NCBI GenBank assembly: GCA_021792135.1
Contig: JAJYVF010000004.1
Coordinates: 153,601-217,600, forward strand
DNA length: 64,000 nt
DNA from: Acidobacteriota bacterium
GTDB lineage: Bacteria > Acidobacteriota > Terriglobia > Terriglobales > Acidobacteriaceae
Direction: 5' to 3'
Shown here piece by piece: positions 34,318-46,515 of the stretch; the first letter of the stretch is position 1; every line of letters starts with the position of its first letter. A model generated the notes under the pieces. That model ran no database searches. It was not told where the DNA came from and worked only from the letters and a program-made list of their open reading frames with translations. A program made the translations under genes and the position numbers.

Positions 34318-36063
34318 ATGGACAACCGGTCGATTGCCCAGTTGCTGGCGGAGACTGCCGACCTGCTGGAAATCGGTGCGGGCGACCCGTTTCGCATTCG
34401 CTCCTATCGCCGCGCCGCCGAGGCGGTGGAGTCCTCGACTGTCCAGCTGAGCACCATTGCCCTCGACCCCAAAAAGCTGCAGGAAATCCCCGGCATCGGC
34501 AAGGGGATGGCGGCCAATATCCAGGCCATCGAGCAGACCGGCACCCTGCCTCTGCGCGAAGAGCTGCTGCAGAAGTTTCGCCCCACCATGCTGGAGCTGC
34601 TCCGCCTGCCCGGCATGGGCCCGAAGACCGTCGCCCTGCTGTGGGATGCGCTGCAGGTTTCCTCGGTCGACGAGCTGGATGCCGCGATTGCCGCCGGGCG
34701 TCTCCACGGCCTGCCCCGCATCGGCGAAAAGCTCATCGAAAAGCTCCGCAAGGGCATTCAGGATTACAAGCAGAGTACCGGGCGTTTCCTGCTCGATGAC
34801 GCCGAGACGGCTGCGGAAAAGCTGATCGCGTATCTCCGGGAATTTCCCGGTATCGACACCGTCCTGCCCGCCGGATCGCTGCGCCGCGGCCGCGATACGG
34901 TCGGCGATCTCGACATCCTCGCCACCGGTCCCGCCTGCGCCGAAGACAAGGTGAGCGCCGCCGTCGAGTACGCTGCCGCCTATCCGCCGGCAGCCACCAT
35001 GCTGGCGAAGGGCCAGAACAAGGTCAGTTTCCGCCTGCGCACCGGCCTGCAGGTCGATGTGCGCCTCCTGCCCCAGAGCTCGTACGGCGCGGCGCTCCAG
35101 TATTTCACCGGTTCGAAGATGCACAACGTCTCGGTCCGCCAGCGCGCGCTGAGGCGCGGCTACACCCTCAGCGAATATGCGCTGGCCCGCGTCGAGGACG
35201 GGGCGCTCGTCGCCGGCGCGACAGAAGAAGAGATCTACGGCGCCCTCGGCCTCGACTGGATTCCCCCCGAGCTCCGCGAGAACAACGGCGAAATCGAAGC
35301 CGCCGAGCAGCACCGCCTGCCGGTGCTCATCGAGGAGCGCGATATCCGCGGCGACGTGCACATGCACACCACCGCGACGGACGGAAGGAATTCCATCCGC
35401 GAAATGGCGGAGGCGGCGATGGCGCGCGGTTACCAATACATCGCCATCACCGACCACTCGAAGAACCTGGCCATGACCAGCGGCCTCGACGATCGCCGCG
35501 CCCTCGATCACATCCGCCGCATTCGCCAGGTGGATCAGGAGATGGAGGGCCGTATCCGCATCTTTCCGGGGATCGAGGTGGATATCCTGGCGGACGGCGC
35601 GCTCGATTTGTCCGATGAGGTGCTGGCGCAGATGGACGTGGTCATCGCCAGCGTCCATTCGCTTTTCAACCAGCCCCGGCAGCAGATGACCGACCGCGTT
35701 CTGCGGGCAATCGAAAATCCATATGTGCATATCCTGGGCCATCCCACCGGCCGGCTGCTGCTGCGCCGCGAACCTTTCCAGATGGATCTGACCGCCGTCC
35801 TGCGGCGTGCGGCGAAGCTGGGCGTCGCGGTCGAACACAATGCCTATCCGGACCGCCTGGACCTCTGCGACCGCGACCTGCGCCTGGCCAGGGAGATGGG
35901 CTGCCGAATCTGCGTCAATACCGATTCCCACCATACGAGCCATCTCAGCAAGATGCGCTATGGCATCCGGCAACTGCGTCGAGCGTGGCTGGAGAAAAAG
36001 GACGTCATGAATACGCTGGGGACGCGGGCGTTTCTGAAGGCATTGCGGCCGAGGACCGCGTGA
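34318..36063 (+). CDS. polX: DNA polymerase X with PHP exonuclease domain
   Basis: This 581-residue protein has an N-terminal HhH-rich 8-kDa-like region (LQEIPGIGKGM at 54-64, LPGMGPKT, LPRIGEKL). The polymerase palm has GSLRR (186-190) and catalytic Asp197/Asp199 in DTVGDLDI. The C-terminal PHP domain (from about 344) shows VHMHTTATDG, AITDHSKNLAM, GIEVDIL, ILGHPTGRLL and NTDSHHTSHL. PolX fills gaps in base-excision or end-joining repair, and the PHP domain gives 3'-5' exonuclease activity. All visible metal-binding motifs are intact. Confidence 0.93.
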   Translation: MDNRSIAQLLAETADLLEIGAGDPFRIRSYRRAAEAVESSTVQLSTIALDPKKLQEIPGIGKGMAANIQAIEQTGTLPLREELLQKFRPTMLELLRLPGMGPKTVALLWDALQVSSVDELDAAIAAGRLHGLPRIGEKLIEKLRKGIQDYKQSTGRFLLDDAETAAEKLIAYLREFPGIDTVLPAGSLRRGRDTVGDLDILATGPACAEDKVSAAVEYAAAYPPAATMLAKGQNKVSFRLRTGLQVDVRLLPQSSYGAALQYFTGSKMHNVSVRQRALRRGYTLSEYALARVEDGALVAGATEEEIYGALGLDWIPPELRENNGEIEAAEQHRLPVLIEERDIRGDVHMHTTATDGRNSIREMAEAAMARGYQYIAITDHSKNLAMTSGLDDRRALDHIRRIRQVDQEMEGRIRIFPGIEVDILADGALDLSDEVLAQMDVVIASVHSLFNQPRQQMTDRVLRAIENPYVHILGHPTGRLLLRREPFQMDLTAVLRRAAKLGVAVEHNAYPDRLDLCDRDLRLAREMGCRICVNTDSHHTSHLSKMRYGIRQLRRAWLEKKDVMNTLGTRAFLKALRPRTA

Positions 36064-36097
36064 TCAGACGCAACTCGCGTACAATTTCGTGGGAAAC

Positions 36098-36718
36098 ATG
36101 TCCGACAGAACGGGGATTCATCCGCTGCTTACGGTTTTTGCCGCCCTCGCGCTCTTTGTGGGCGTCGTCGGCGGATATGTCTGGTTCAACAGCAAGCCGC
36201 CGGCCAGCGCGGGGGAGGTGGTTTCCCTCTCCACCTATTCGATTCATCGCGAACTCTCCACCGGATCGTCCCTGGGCGGCATCAGCGGCGGGGCCAACAT
36301 CTACGACGAAGTGATCGTGATCGCCAACGTGCGCGTCCGGAGCAAGACCAGCGTGCCCACGGCTGTCTTCGATGTCTGGGGTAATCTCACCCTCAATGAC
36401 GACGAAGTGCAGCACAGCATCGCCGCCAATCCGACCGATTTTCACAAGGTGTTTATTGCCTATCCGGAGCTGGCTCCGCAGCAGAAGGCGCCGCTGGCGA
36501 ATGGCACCGTGATTCAGCCGGGCCAACAGATCGAGGGGCAGGTGATCTTTCACTTTCCCATCAGCGCGCAGGAGTGGAACCAGCGGGAAGCATTCAACGT
36601 CACGGTGGAGTTTCAGCACGAGAAGAATCTGGTGATACCCGTGGCGCCGGGAACGGGTCAGGCCACGCCCGCCGGCGCACCGTCCAGCACCGGCGCCCAG
36701 CATCCGGCGGCCAGATAA
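36098..36718 (+). CDS. Membrane-anchored conserved hypothetical protein
   Basis: From ATG 36098 (preceded by GGAA) this is 206 residues. A single N-terminal helix ([21 protein letters not shown]) is followed by a beta-rich extracytoplasmic domain starting after KPPASAG. It includes [33 protein letters not shown] and [10 protein letters not shown], an Ig-like or DUF4352-like pattern. The C-terminal tail is rich in Pro, Ala and Ser. No function known. It precedes murC by 92 bases in the same direction. Confidence 0.68.
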   Translation: MSDRTGIHPLLTVFAALALFVGVVGGYVWFNSKPPASAGEVVSLSTYSIHRELSTGSSLGGISGGANIYDEVIVIANVRVRSKTSVPTAVFDVWGNLTLNDDEVQHSIAANPTDFHKVFIAYPELAPQQKAPLANGTVIQPGQQIEGQVIFHFPISAQEWNQREAFNVTVEFQHEKNLVIPVAPGTGQATPAGAPSSTGAQHPAAR

Positions 36719-36810
36719 CCGATCGGCGCAGACGCCGGCGCCTCGCCCTCTCTCGGCCCGGGGATGCTCTGCCTCCCCCCCTCGCATTCCATTTCTGCTT
36801 TACTGCTTAT

Positions 36811-38250
36811 ATGTTCGCCAAGGCACAGCGGGTTCACTTCATCGGGATCGGCGGAATCGGGATGAGCGGCATCGCGGAGATCCTGCTCAACCTGCACTAC
36901 CCGGTCAGCGGATCGGACCTGCGCCGCTCTGCCGTCACCGAGCGCCTCGCCGGCCTGGGCGCCACCGTCTTCGAGGGCCACGCTGCCGCCAACGTCGTGG
37001 GCGCGGGCGTGGTGGTTGTCAGCTCCGCCGTCAGCGAACACAATCCCGAAGTCGTCGAAGCCCGCGAACGCAAAATCCCCGTCATCCAGCGCGCCGAGAT
37101 GCTCGCTGAGCTGATGCGCCTGAAGTACGGCATCGCCGTCGCCGGCATGCACGGCAAAACCACCACCACCTCGATGATCGCGTCCGTGCTGGCTGCGGGC
37201 GGCCTCGATCCCACCGTGGTGGTCGGCGGCCGCGTCGACGCCCTCGGTTCGAACGCCCGCCTCGGCCAGTCGCAGTATCTCGTCGCCGAAGCCGACGAGA
37301 GCGACCGCTCCTTCCTGCGCCTCTCGCCCATCCTCGCCGTGGTCACCAACCTCGACCGCGAGCACATGGACTGCTATCGCGACATGGCGGATGTGGAGGA
37401 GGCTTTCGTCCAGTTCATGGATAAGGTCCCTTTTTACGGAGTCTGCGTCGCCTGCGCGGACGATCCTCGCCTGGCGTCCATCCTGCCGCGTGTCCAGCGC
37501 CGCGTTTTCACCTACGGCGCTTCGCCGCGCGCCGACTTCGTCCTGCGAACCCTGCCCCCGGCGCCGCTCGGCGCCAGCGGCGCCCCGTTCCGTTCCCGCT
37601 TTGAAGTGGCCGCCGCGAGCGACGTTTACGGACCTCTGGAACTGCATGTTCCAGGCGCGCACAACCTGCTCAATGCCACTGCCGCCGTGGCTGTCGGGAT
37701 GCAGCTCGAAATCGCGCCCGATGCCATTGCCCGGGGACTGCAATCCTTTCGCGGTGTCGACCGTCGCTTCCAGATTCGCGGCTGCGCGCGCGGCATTACC
37801 GTCGTGGACGACTACGGCCATCATCCTACCGAGATTCGGGCCACGCTGCGGGCCGCACGCGATTGCGGCTACGGCGCCATCCATGTCATCTTCCAGCCGC
37901 ATCGCTACACCCGCACCCGCGATCTGATGGAGGAGTTCGTCCACGCCTTCGACGATGCGGCCTCCGTCGAGGTGCTGGACATCTATGCCGCCAGCGAGGA
38001 GCCCATCCCCGGCATCACCGCCGAGGCGCTGGTGAAGGCTGTTGGGCGAAGCGAGGTCGGCTATGCGGCGTCGTCCAACGAGGCTATCGCCCGCGCTGCG
38101 AGCCGCGCCCGCGAGGGCGACGCGATTCTCACCCTCGGCGCCGGCAGCGTCTCCCAGCTTGCCCCCGTGGTGCTCGAACGGCTGGCGGGAAAGGGCGCGC
38201 CGGCAGCCGCGCATACGGATCCGCACCCTGCCTCTGCAAACCGCTGCTGA
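36811..38250 (+). CDS. murC: UDP-N-acetylmuramate--L-alanine ligase (MurC)
   Basis: This 479-residue protein has the MurC N-terminal Rossmann motif ([19 protein letters not shown]), the ATP P-loop [23 protein letters not shown] and [10 protein letters not shown] with the metal-binding residues. The C-terminal domain contains [14 protein letters not shown] and FQPHRYTRT. It adds L-alanine to UDP-MurNAc in peptidoglycan synthesis. No other mur, fts or ddl gene is adjacent, so it sits outside a dcw cluster. The ATG has no obvious Shine-Dalgarno. Confidence 0.95.
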   Translation: MFAKAQRVHFIGIGGIGMSGIAEILLNLHYPVSGSDLRRSAVTERLAGLGATVFEGHAAANVVGAGVVVVSSAVSEHNPEVVEARERKIPVIQRAEMLAELMRLKYGIAVAGMHGKTTTTSMIASVLAAGGLDPTVVVGGRVDALGSNARLGQSQYLVAEADESDRSFLRLSPILAVVTNLDREHMDCYRDMADVEEAFVQFMDKVPFYGVCVACADDPRLASILPRVQRRVFTYGASPRADFVLRTLPPAPLGASGAPFRSRFEVAAASDVYGPLELHVPGAHNLLNATAAVAVGMQLEIAPDAIARGLQSFRGVDRRFQIRGCARGITVVDDYGHHPTEIRATLRAARDCGYGAIHVIFQPHRYTRTRDLMEEFVHAFDDAASVEVLDIYAASEEPIPGITAEALVKAVGRSEVGYAASSNEAIARAASRAREGDAILTLGAGSVSQLAPVVLERLAGKGAPAAAHTDPHPASANRC

Positions 38251-38480
38251 AGTCCCCATCGAACCCGGTCTTTCATCACCATCCCGTGACCCTTCGGCAC
38301 ATTCGCGGTTTTTCTTCTGCCGCAAATCGACCCCACCCGATTTTGCCTGCAGCGCAAGCGAGTTCATTTTTCGGATGCTGCCTGCCCGAAGATTGTTGAT
38401 CTTTGTCTTACTGTCATCTGCAGGCAGGTCCGGAATCGCTCCTACGACGGTTGGTTTCGGCTTGCAGCACACATTCCGAG

Positions 38481-38515
38481 GGGGCTGGATTTCGAGTGGT
38501 CCAGCCTCAATTTTT
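38481..38515 (+). terminator. Hairpin terminator downstream of murC
   Basis: GGGGCTGGA (38481-38489) pairs with TCCAGCCTC (38500-38508) with one G-T wobble, followed by AATTTTTCCCC. It lies about 230 bases after murC and 34 bases before the convergent XRE gene. The stem core is the same as that of the terminator at 26550. Confidence 0.7.
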
Positions 38516-38541
38516 CCCCTTTGGTGGGGCCTTTCCCACTC

Positions 38542-39180
38542 TCACACTGTGCCTGCCGTCGTGACTACGATTGCCGTGCAGGGGCCCGCGGCGAGGCTGC
38601 GGTAGGCGTGCTTCTGCATGGAGTCGAAGTAGATCGCATCGCCGGCGGCAAGCTGCAGGGTCTCCATCCCGATCGTGATTTCAAGCTCGCCTTCCATGAG
38701 ATAGAGAAGCTCAGCGCCCGGATGGAAATGCGGCGCGGCCTTTCCCACAGGCAGCGGGTGGAAGTGCGCCAGGTAGCCGTTCATCCTGCGCTCGTTGGCG
38801 CGAAAATCGAGGCTTTCGAAATGCCAGGGTACGGTCGCGCTTTTCGGGTCGGCAGGGAATTTCAGCCGCTCCTCGCGTCGTGACAGCGCCACCACATGCC
38901 TTTTGCGCGGGTCGGTGAAGAAATAGTCGAGGCCCACGTCGAAGACCATCGCGATGCGCACCAGCGTGGGCAGCGTGGGCACCAGCCGCGCATTTTCGAG
39001 GCGCGACAGCATGGCGGGGGAAAGCCCGGTGTGCGCCGCCAGCTGTGCCAATCCCATGCTCTTGCGCAGCCGCAGAGTGCGCAGCTTCTCGGCGATCGCA
39101 TAAGGCCGGATCGCCTCCCCGATGGTCTGGCTGGGGCTGCTTTTCGGGCCGGCTTTTCGGGTGGATTGCTTCGCTTTCAA
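38542..39180 (-). CDS. XRE-family regulator with C-terminal cupin domain
   Basis: This 212-residue protein starts at TTG 39180, supported by GGGAGG 6-7 bases upstream. The helix-turn-helix is at about 30-85 ([40 protein letters not shown]). The cupin fold follows with [20 protein letters not shown] and [16 protein letters not shown]. Such regulators usually sense a small ligand in the cupin and control a neighbouring operon. It is divergent from the fasciclin gene, the likely target by position. A 13-bp repeat GCGCAAGCGAGTT occurs on both sides of the gene. Confidence 0.87.
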   Translation of the reverse strand: MKAKQSTRKAGPKSSPSQTIGEAIRPYAIAEKLRTLRLRKSMGLAQLAAHTGLSPAMLSRLENARLVPTLPTLVRIAMVFDVGLDYFFTDPRKRHVVALSRREERLKFPADPKSATVPWHFESLDFRANERRMNGYLAHFHPLPVGKAAPHFHPGAELLYLMEGELEITIGMETLQLAAGDAIYFDSMQKHAYRSLAAGPCTAIVVTTAGTV

Positions 39181-39205
39181 ATTGTCCTCCCATGTTTTGC
39201 AAGGG

Positions 39206-39218
39206 GCGCAAGCGAGTT
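39206..39218. repeat. GCGCAAGCGAGTT repeat upstream of the XRE regulator gene
   Basis: The 13-mer GCGCAAGCGAGTT occurs here, between the divergent XRE and fasciclin genes, and again at 38353-38365 downstream of the XRE gene, in the same orientation. This copy is preceded by TTGCAAGGG, giving a partly symmetric TTGC/GCAA arrangement. It is a candidate operator for the XRE-cupin regulator. Confidence 0.4.
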
Positions 39219-39315
39219 GCCCGCGGCGAGTTGTCTTGCCTCACAATCAATTCTTTTTGCTCTACTGTCAAGATGTGAAAAGCGCAGTCATGCTGCTTTT
39301 CCAGGAGGTTTCAAC

Positions 39316-39798
39316 ATGATCCTCAGGACCGTTGGCGTTCTCTCGCTGGCGCTGTTTGGAATGGCTGCTCCCATGCTGGCGCAGTCCGATATCGTGGACA
39401 CCGCCGTCGCAGCGGGTTCCTTCACGACCCTCGTCAAGGCTGTGCAGGCTGCCGGGCTGGTCGATACGCTCAAAGGCAGCGGTCCCTTCACCGTCTTTGC
39501 CCCCACCGATGACGCCTTCGCGAAGCTGCCGCCGGGCACGCTCGATTCGCTGCTGAAGCCGGAAAATCGCGACAAACTGCGCGCGATCCTTCTTTATCAC
39601 GTGGTGCCCGGCCGGGTAGATGCGGCGGAGATCGGCCACCTCACATCGGCCAAAACGGTCGAGGGAAGCCGGGTCCGCTTTCAGGTGAACGGCGGCACAG
39701 TCATGGTCGACGGCGCGCGGGTCGTCAAGGCCGACATTCCGGCGTCTAACGGCCTCATTCACGTCATCGACGCGGTGATTCTGCCGCCCAACCAATAA
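39316..39798 (+). CDS. Secreted fasciclin (FAS1) domain protein
   Basis: This 160-residue protein starts at ATG 39316 after AGGAGGT. A signal peptide ([20 protein letters not shown]) precedes one FAS1 domain with H1 motif [19 protein letters not shown] and H2 region [12 protein letters not shown], plus YHVVPG between. FAS1 domains mediate adhesion to matrix or surfaces. Its length fits a single-domain secreted FAS1 protein. It is followed 32 bases later by DUF378, probably in one transcript. Confidence 0.9.
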   Translation: MILRTVGVLSLALFGMAAPMLAQSDIVDTAVAAGSFTTLVKAVQAAGLVDTLKGSGPFTVFAPTDDAFAKLPPGTLDSLLKPENRDKLRAILLYHVVPGRVDAAEIGHLTSAKTVEGSRVRFQVNGGTVMVDGARVVKADIPASNGLIHVIDAVILPPNQ

Positions 39799-39830
39799 CG
39801 GTTCCATTCACTTCGGAGAGGAGAAACAGT

Positions 39831-40058
39831 ATGAAAGCGCTGGATGTTCTTGCCGCTGTTCTGGTTATCGTGGGCGGACTCAACTGGGGCCTGTTCGGGG
39901 CCTTTCACTTCGACCTGGTCGCCGCTGTGCTGGGCGACTATTCGGCCCTCAGCCGGGTCGTGTATGTGCTGGTGGGTTTATCGGCGGTGTATCAGGCGCT
40001 CACGCTGAAGTCGATGCAGCGGCGCTGGCATGCTCAGCCGGTGACCGTGGCGCGATAG
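39831..40058 (+). CDS. DUF378 small membrane protein
   Basis: This 75-residue protein is preceded by GGAGAGGAGAAACAGT. Two membrane helices contain the DUF378 signature VIVGGLNWGLFGAFHFDLVA and VVYVLVGLSAVYQ. The family's role is unknown; members often sit near stress or surface genes. Confidence 0.85.
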   Translation: MKALDVLAAVLVIVGGLNWGLFGAFHFDLVAAVLGDYSALSRVVYVLVGLSAVYQALTLKSMQRRWHAQPVTVAR

Positions 40059-40504
40059 GGTCCTCTGGAAAGAACGCGTCTCGGCTGCTTTCCCAATGTG
40101 GGAACGCAGCCCGGGAGCCGCTCGGTACCTTGGTTCCGTGCCGACTGGAGGGATGCTTGCCTCGCAGCCCACGCCCCCGCGACACTTGTATACAGGCAGA
40201 AAGGGACTCGCCACGGCGAGTCCTTTTCTGTTCAGGCGAGGCCTCAGGGCCTCTGCGTAGCCGGATCTTTCTCAACCAGAAAGCCGCCGCCGCTGCGACT
40301 CATTGACTTCAACGCAGAAAGCGGCCGACCCGCGGATTCCGTCTCCTCAGGTCCGTGTAAACGCTGTATTTGCCACACTTGGCGCAACGCGGCTCCTAAG
40401 TAGCGTATTTGCCCCACTTACCGCGCGATGCCCTGCAAGTCCCCTGTTTCCCACACATAAGACTTCTCCAAAACATGGCCGGGGATGGAAGGAACGCTGC
40501 CGTT
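40059..40504. other. Structured intergenic region after DUF378, candidate small RNA
   Basis: No convincing gene is present. On the plus strand three hairpins are visible: TTCCCA-ATG-TGGGAA (40090-40104), CGGTAC/GTGCCG (40123-40143) and the strong terminator at 40201-40228. Two similar 15-mers, GTATTTGCCACACTT (40366) and GTATTTGCCCCACTT (40405), lie further on, before the gyrA 3' end. A trans-encoded small RNA or a processed 3' UTR of the DUF378 transcript would both fit. Confidence 0.4.
40201..40228. terminator. Strong 13-bp hairpin terminator
   Basis: AAAGGGACTCGCC pairs with GGCGAGTCCTTTT over 13 positions (one G-T wobble) around AC. It has an A-run on one side and a T-run on the other, so it could stop transcription from both directions. 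Confidence 0.8.
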
Positions 40505-43144
<2,640 letters not shown>

Positions 43145-43368
43145 AAGGATGGGGCCGCGGGTCACGCTGGATGAGCTGGGCGCGAGATCGATGCCGAACA
43201 GCTGACCGAGGGCTTATCTCTATGATAGCGTAAGGCTTAGCTCAAAACAACCCCGCTTACCCTCATAGAATCAGCGCCTTAAACACCCCCGTCAGTAACC
43301 GCCAATCAACCCGCTTCGCCTCCCGCGAAGAAACGGGGAAAGCCTGCGACCTTCATACCCGACCTGGC

Positions 43369-44565
43369 TTACCGGGTCTTGGCCTGCTCGGCTGCCACCA
43401 GGACCAGAAAATCCTCCGGCCCCGATTCCTTTGTCAGGCTCAACCCCAGCTGCCGGTGCAGAGCGCTCTTCAGCGACGCCACATCACCCGCCTGCCAGAT
43501 CAGATCGAAGTTGTAACTCCCCTGCAGCCCCGTCTCGTCCACCACCTGAACCCCATGCAGTTCCCCGCCCAGACGAAAGATGAGCTGCGGGATACTGGTG
43601 CCTACGCCCGTCAGGTGGCCGGGGGCGGCCCAGAAGCCCTTCGAGATTGGGTGCGAGGGCTTCAACCCTGTCGCTCCCCCCGAAGCAGCGCGCAACACAT
43701 AAACTTCCGTCGGCTGCTCTTCATGCCGAACCGACAGCCCGAAGGTCTCCGTCAGCGCCTCCGCCACAACTTGCTTCCGGATCGCATCACGCCCATACGG
43801 TACCGTAACCGCCAGATCAAAGCGGTCTCTGTCGATCCATGCCGGCCCCTGGATCCGGTCGCTCCTCATCCCGTCGGCATAGGCCAGCAGCGAACGCAGT
43901 GTGCTTCCGAAAATCTGAAACGAGCCGTGATCCTCGATTTGCGCACCTGGGCTGTAGCCACTCACGGCCACAGGTGCCGCAGGCCGAATCCTGACATCCA
44001 GCAAAGGCGCCGGCGCGCCAGCCACCGTCCTCGTCTCCACTCGCGACGAATCAGCAATAGGCGAGTAGACGGCCCGCAGACGGCCCGCAATCAGCCTGTC
44101 GATCAGTCCGGCATCCACCTTGTTCGGTAGCATCCCGCCCCTCAGCACCCCGTGCGCATCGATCAGGAAGGTTTGCGGCCTGGCGAAAATCCCGTACCGG
44201 CGCACGGTGGCGTCATCCCGATCCACCCCGATCCAGCCGCCCATCGGCCGTCTTTTGAGAAAGGCGCGCACCACCGCTGGATTCTCATCCGTCACCGAAA
44301 GAAACAACACCGGCTTGCCCTGGAATTCCTTCGCCAGCGCGTTGAGGTGGGGAATGGCCGCGACACATCCGCCACACCATGTCGCCCAAAATTCCAGAAC
44401 GACCGGTCTCCCCCGGAAGGCTGCGGAGTCCGTCGGAGTACCCGCCGGCGCATCGATGAGCTGTGCAAGCTGCACCGGAGGTGCAACTCTGCCCACCGCC
44501 GGTAAATGTTCTTGAGCCGCGCAAGAACTGAGACTCAGGAGACAGGCGACAAGGAAACGTCTCAT
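43369..44565 (-). CDS. TlpA-like thioredoxin fused to a TIGR03435 domain
   Basis: This 398-residue protein has a lipoprotein-like signal (LLSLSSCAAQE, possible lipobox Cys15). A thioredoxin-fold domain contains the redox pair WCGGC (Cys64/Cys67) in FWATWCGGCVAAIPHLN and the cis-Pro region FARPQTFLIDAHG. From about residue 190 the sequence matches the TIGR03435 soil-Acidobacteria family (GSTLRSLLAYADGM, TETFGLSVRHEEQPTEVYVL, VVDETGLQGSYNFDL). TlpA domains reduce disulfides in the envelope; the role of TIGR03435 is unknown. Confidence 0.83.
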   Translation of the reverse strand: MRRFLVACLLSLSSCAAQEHLPAVGRVAPPVQLAQLIDAPAGTPTDSAAFRGRPVVLEFWATWCGGCVAAIPHLNALAKEFQGKPVLFLSVTDENPAVVRAFLKRRPMGGWIGVDRDDATVRRYGIFARPQTFLIDAHGVLRGGMLPNKVDAGLIDRLIAGRLRAVYSPIADSSRVETRTVAGAPAPLLDVRIRPAAPVAVSGYSPGAQIEDHGSFQIFGSTLRSLLAYADGMRSDRIQGPAWIDRDRFDLAVTVPYGRDAIRKQVVAEALTETFGLSVRHEEQPTEVYVLRAASGGATGLKPSHPISKGFWAAPGHLTGVGTSIPQLIFRLGGELHGVQVVDETGLQGSYNFDLIWQAGDVASLKSALHRQLGLSLTKESGPEDFLVLVAAEQAKTR

Positions 44566-44667
44566 AAGGAAACGCCCGGAATCTTACACCATTCCGTCGG
44601 AAACCGTGCTGAAACCGTGCCGCACCCGCGCCAACCCTGAGCACAGAGCTCCGTTACAGTTCCGGAA

Positions 44668-45096
44668 TCAGCAGTCCGGCGCCGCCGGCGCGACGCGCGC
44701 GACGTCCCATTGCCGCAGCCGCCGCTCCAGCCAAAGCAGCAGAGAGCCCGTCACGATCGGGCACGCCCCTCCCGCCACGCACACAAAAGGAATCAGCCAT
44801 CGCTGCCAGAAGCGGTCCGGCTTCGCCGCCCCCGGATCGCTCTTCGGGTAGCGCACCCCAACCTCTTCGCCCACCGCAAATGCACGCGCCGAACAGCGCA
44901 CACTGGAGGTCACAACATAGCTGTGTCCGTCGCTCCGGTACTTGAAGCGGGGCGCGAAGGTCGGCTTCTTGTGGTAAGGATCGTGAACCGGCACCAGTTC
45001 CACAATCGATCCCCGGGCCGTCGCCGTGTGCGCCACCCAAACCGACTGACTAATCCCAAATCCGCAGCCCGCCAACAGCCCCAGAATGCCGCACAT
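44668..45096 (-). CDS. DUF3592 membrane protein
   Basis: ATG 45096 follows AGGGG at good spacing. The 142 residues start with a membrane helix, then a domain with TARGSIVELVPVHDPYHKK, PRFKYRSDGHSYVVTSS and EEVGVRYPKSDPGAA, the DUF3592 pattern. A second helix near the C-terminus is VAGGACPIVTGSLLLWLE. Function unknown. Confidence 0.78.
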   Translation of the reverse strand: MCGILGLLAGCGFGISQSVWVAHTATARGSIVELVPVHDPYHKKPTFAPRFKYRSDGHSYVVTSSVRCSARAFAVGEEVGVRYPKSDPGAAKPDRFWQRWLIPFVCVAGGACPIVTGSLLLWLERRLRQWDVARVAPAAPDC

Positions 45097-45314
45097 CAAA
45101 AACCCCTGGAGAAGACGCGCAGGATCAGACTCAGCACCGCCATCGGTCCACTTCGCGCCATATTTTCAAGATACATGGGCGCGCCGCCCCGCCGCTGTCA
45201 GCTCCAGCCCACTCCGCCCGCTCCCATCGCGGAGAAGCAGCCGCCGGCACCAGTACCCTCCCCGCATTCGCTCTGCTTTTTCCCGGGTTTTATATTGGAA
45301 CGCAGGTCACTCTC

Positions 45315-46415
45315 ATGCCCAAACCAGTCCCGCCGGCCACTCCCGGACCTCCCGCCACGCTCCTCTACAACGACTGGTACCCCGCCCTGCGCAGCGATCA
45401 GCTCCGCGGCAAAGAGCTCTCCACCACCCTGCTCCTCGGCATCCCGCTCGTCCTCGGACGCCGCGAGGACGGTCGCCTCTTCGCCATGCGGGATAACTGC
45501 CCGCATCGCGGCATTCCGCTCTCGTGCGGCTGGTTCGACGGCAAATCGGTCACCTGCAAGTACCACGGCTGGGTTTTCGAGCCGGTCTCCGGCCAGTGCA
45601 TGGAGATTCCCTCGCTGACCAGCCGCGACCCCTTTCCGCGCAAGCTCTACGGCATGGCCTATCCCTGCGAGGAGCGCGACGGCCACGCGTGGGTTTATGT
45701 GCCGGAACCGGGCAGCGGGCGGATTCAGCCGGAGGATGCCGCGCTCGTTACCGTGCCGGAGCTGCCGAAGTTCAGCTCGCGCTGCCGCAGTGCGCATCTG
45801 ACCGCCGATCTGCCCTGCAACGTCGACCACGGCGTCATCGGCCTGATGGATCCGGCGCACGGACCCTTCGTCCATCAGGCGTGGTGGTGGCGCAAGCGGG
45901 CCAGCATTCACGAGAAGGAAAAGCGCTTTGAGCCGATCCCCCAGGGCTTCCGCATGGCCACGCACGCGCCTTCCGCGAACAGCGCGCCTTACAAGCTGCT
46001 GGGTGTCTACGGCGAGCCGATCACCACCACCATCGACTTCGTCCTGCCCAACCGGCGCTATGAGACCATCCGCGCCGGGGACAAGTGGTTTTCGAGCCTC
46101 ACCACCGTAACTCCGGTGACCCCCAGTACCTGCCGCATCGATGTGGTAGGCGCGTGGAACGTGCTCTACCACGTCCCCTTCATGACCTCGATTCTGAGGT
46201 TCTTCGGCAACATGTTCGTGCGCCAGGATCAGGTCACCATGATCCAGCAGGCGGAGGGGCTGCGCCGCGATCCGGCGCTGATGCTCATCGACGACGCCGA
46301 CCGCCCGGCGAAGTGGTACTTCGCGCTGAAGCAGGCGCGACTCGACTCCGCGCACACCGGCGAACCGATGAAGCATCCGATGGAGGGGCCGGTCACGCTG
46401 CACTGGAAGAGCTGA
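45315..46415 (+). CDS. Rieske [2Fe-2S] non-heme iron oxygenase
   Basis: This 366-residue protein has a Rieske cluster motif CPH at 62-64 and CKYH at 81-84 (CxH...CxxH). The catalytic domain shows CNVDHGVIGLMDPAHGPFVH with Asp179, His182 and His187, resembling the mononuclear-iron site of the PaO/CAO/VanA group. These enzymes hydroxylate or demethylate small rings, needing a reductase. No ferredoxin or reductase gene is adjacent. No membrane anchor is seen at the C-terminus. The substrate cannot be predicted. Confidence 0.85.
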   Translation: MPKPVPPATPGPPATLLYNDWYPALRSDQLRGKELSTTLLLGIPLVLGRREDGRLFAMRDNCPHRGIPLSCGWFDGKSVTCKYHGWVFEPVSGQCMEIPSLTSRDPFPRKLYGMAYPCEERDGHAWVYVPEPGSGRIQPEDAALVTVPELPKFSSRCRSAHLTADLPCNVDHGVIGLMDPAHGPFVHQAWWWRKRASIHEKEKRFEPIPQGFRMATHAPSANSAPYKLLGVYGEPITTTIDFVLPNRRYETIRAGDKWFSSLTTVTPVTPSTCRIDVVGAWNVLYHVPFMTSILRFFGNMFVRQDQVTMIQQAEGLRRDPALMLIDDADRPAKWYFALKQARLDSAHTGEPMKHPMEGPVTLHWKS

Positions 46416-46515
46416 AGCCGCGGCTCGGGCTGGTTCGCGAGCCATCCAGAGGGCCGTCAGGAGCCGGCCGCAGCAGCCGGGCTGCCCGGCGGACGGCGAA
46501 TCGATCCTGCCCCAC

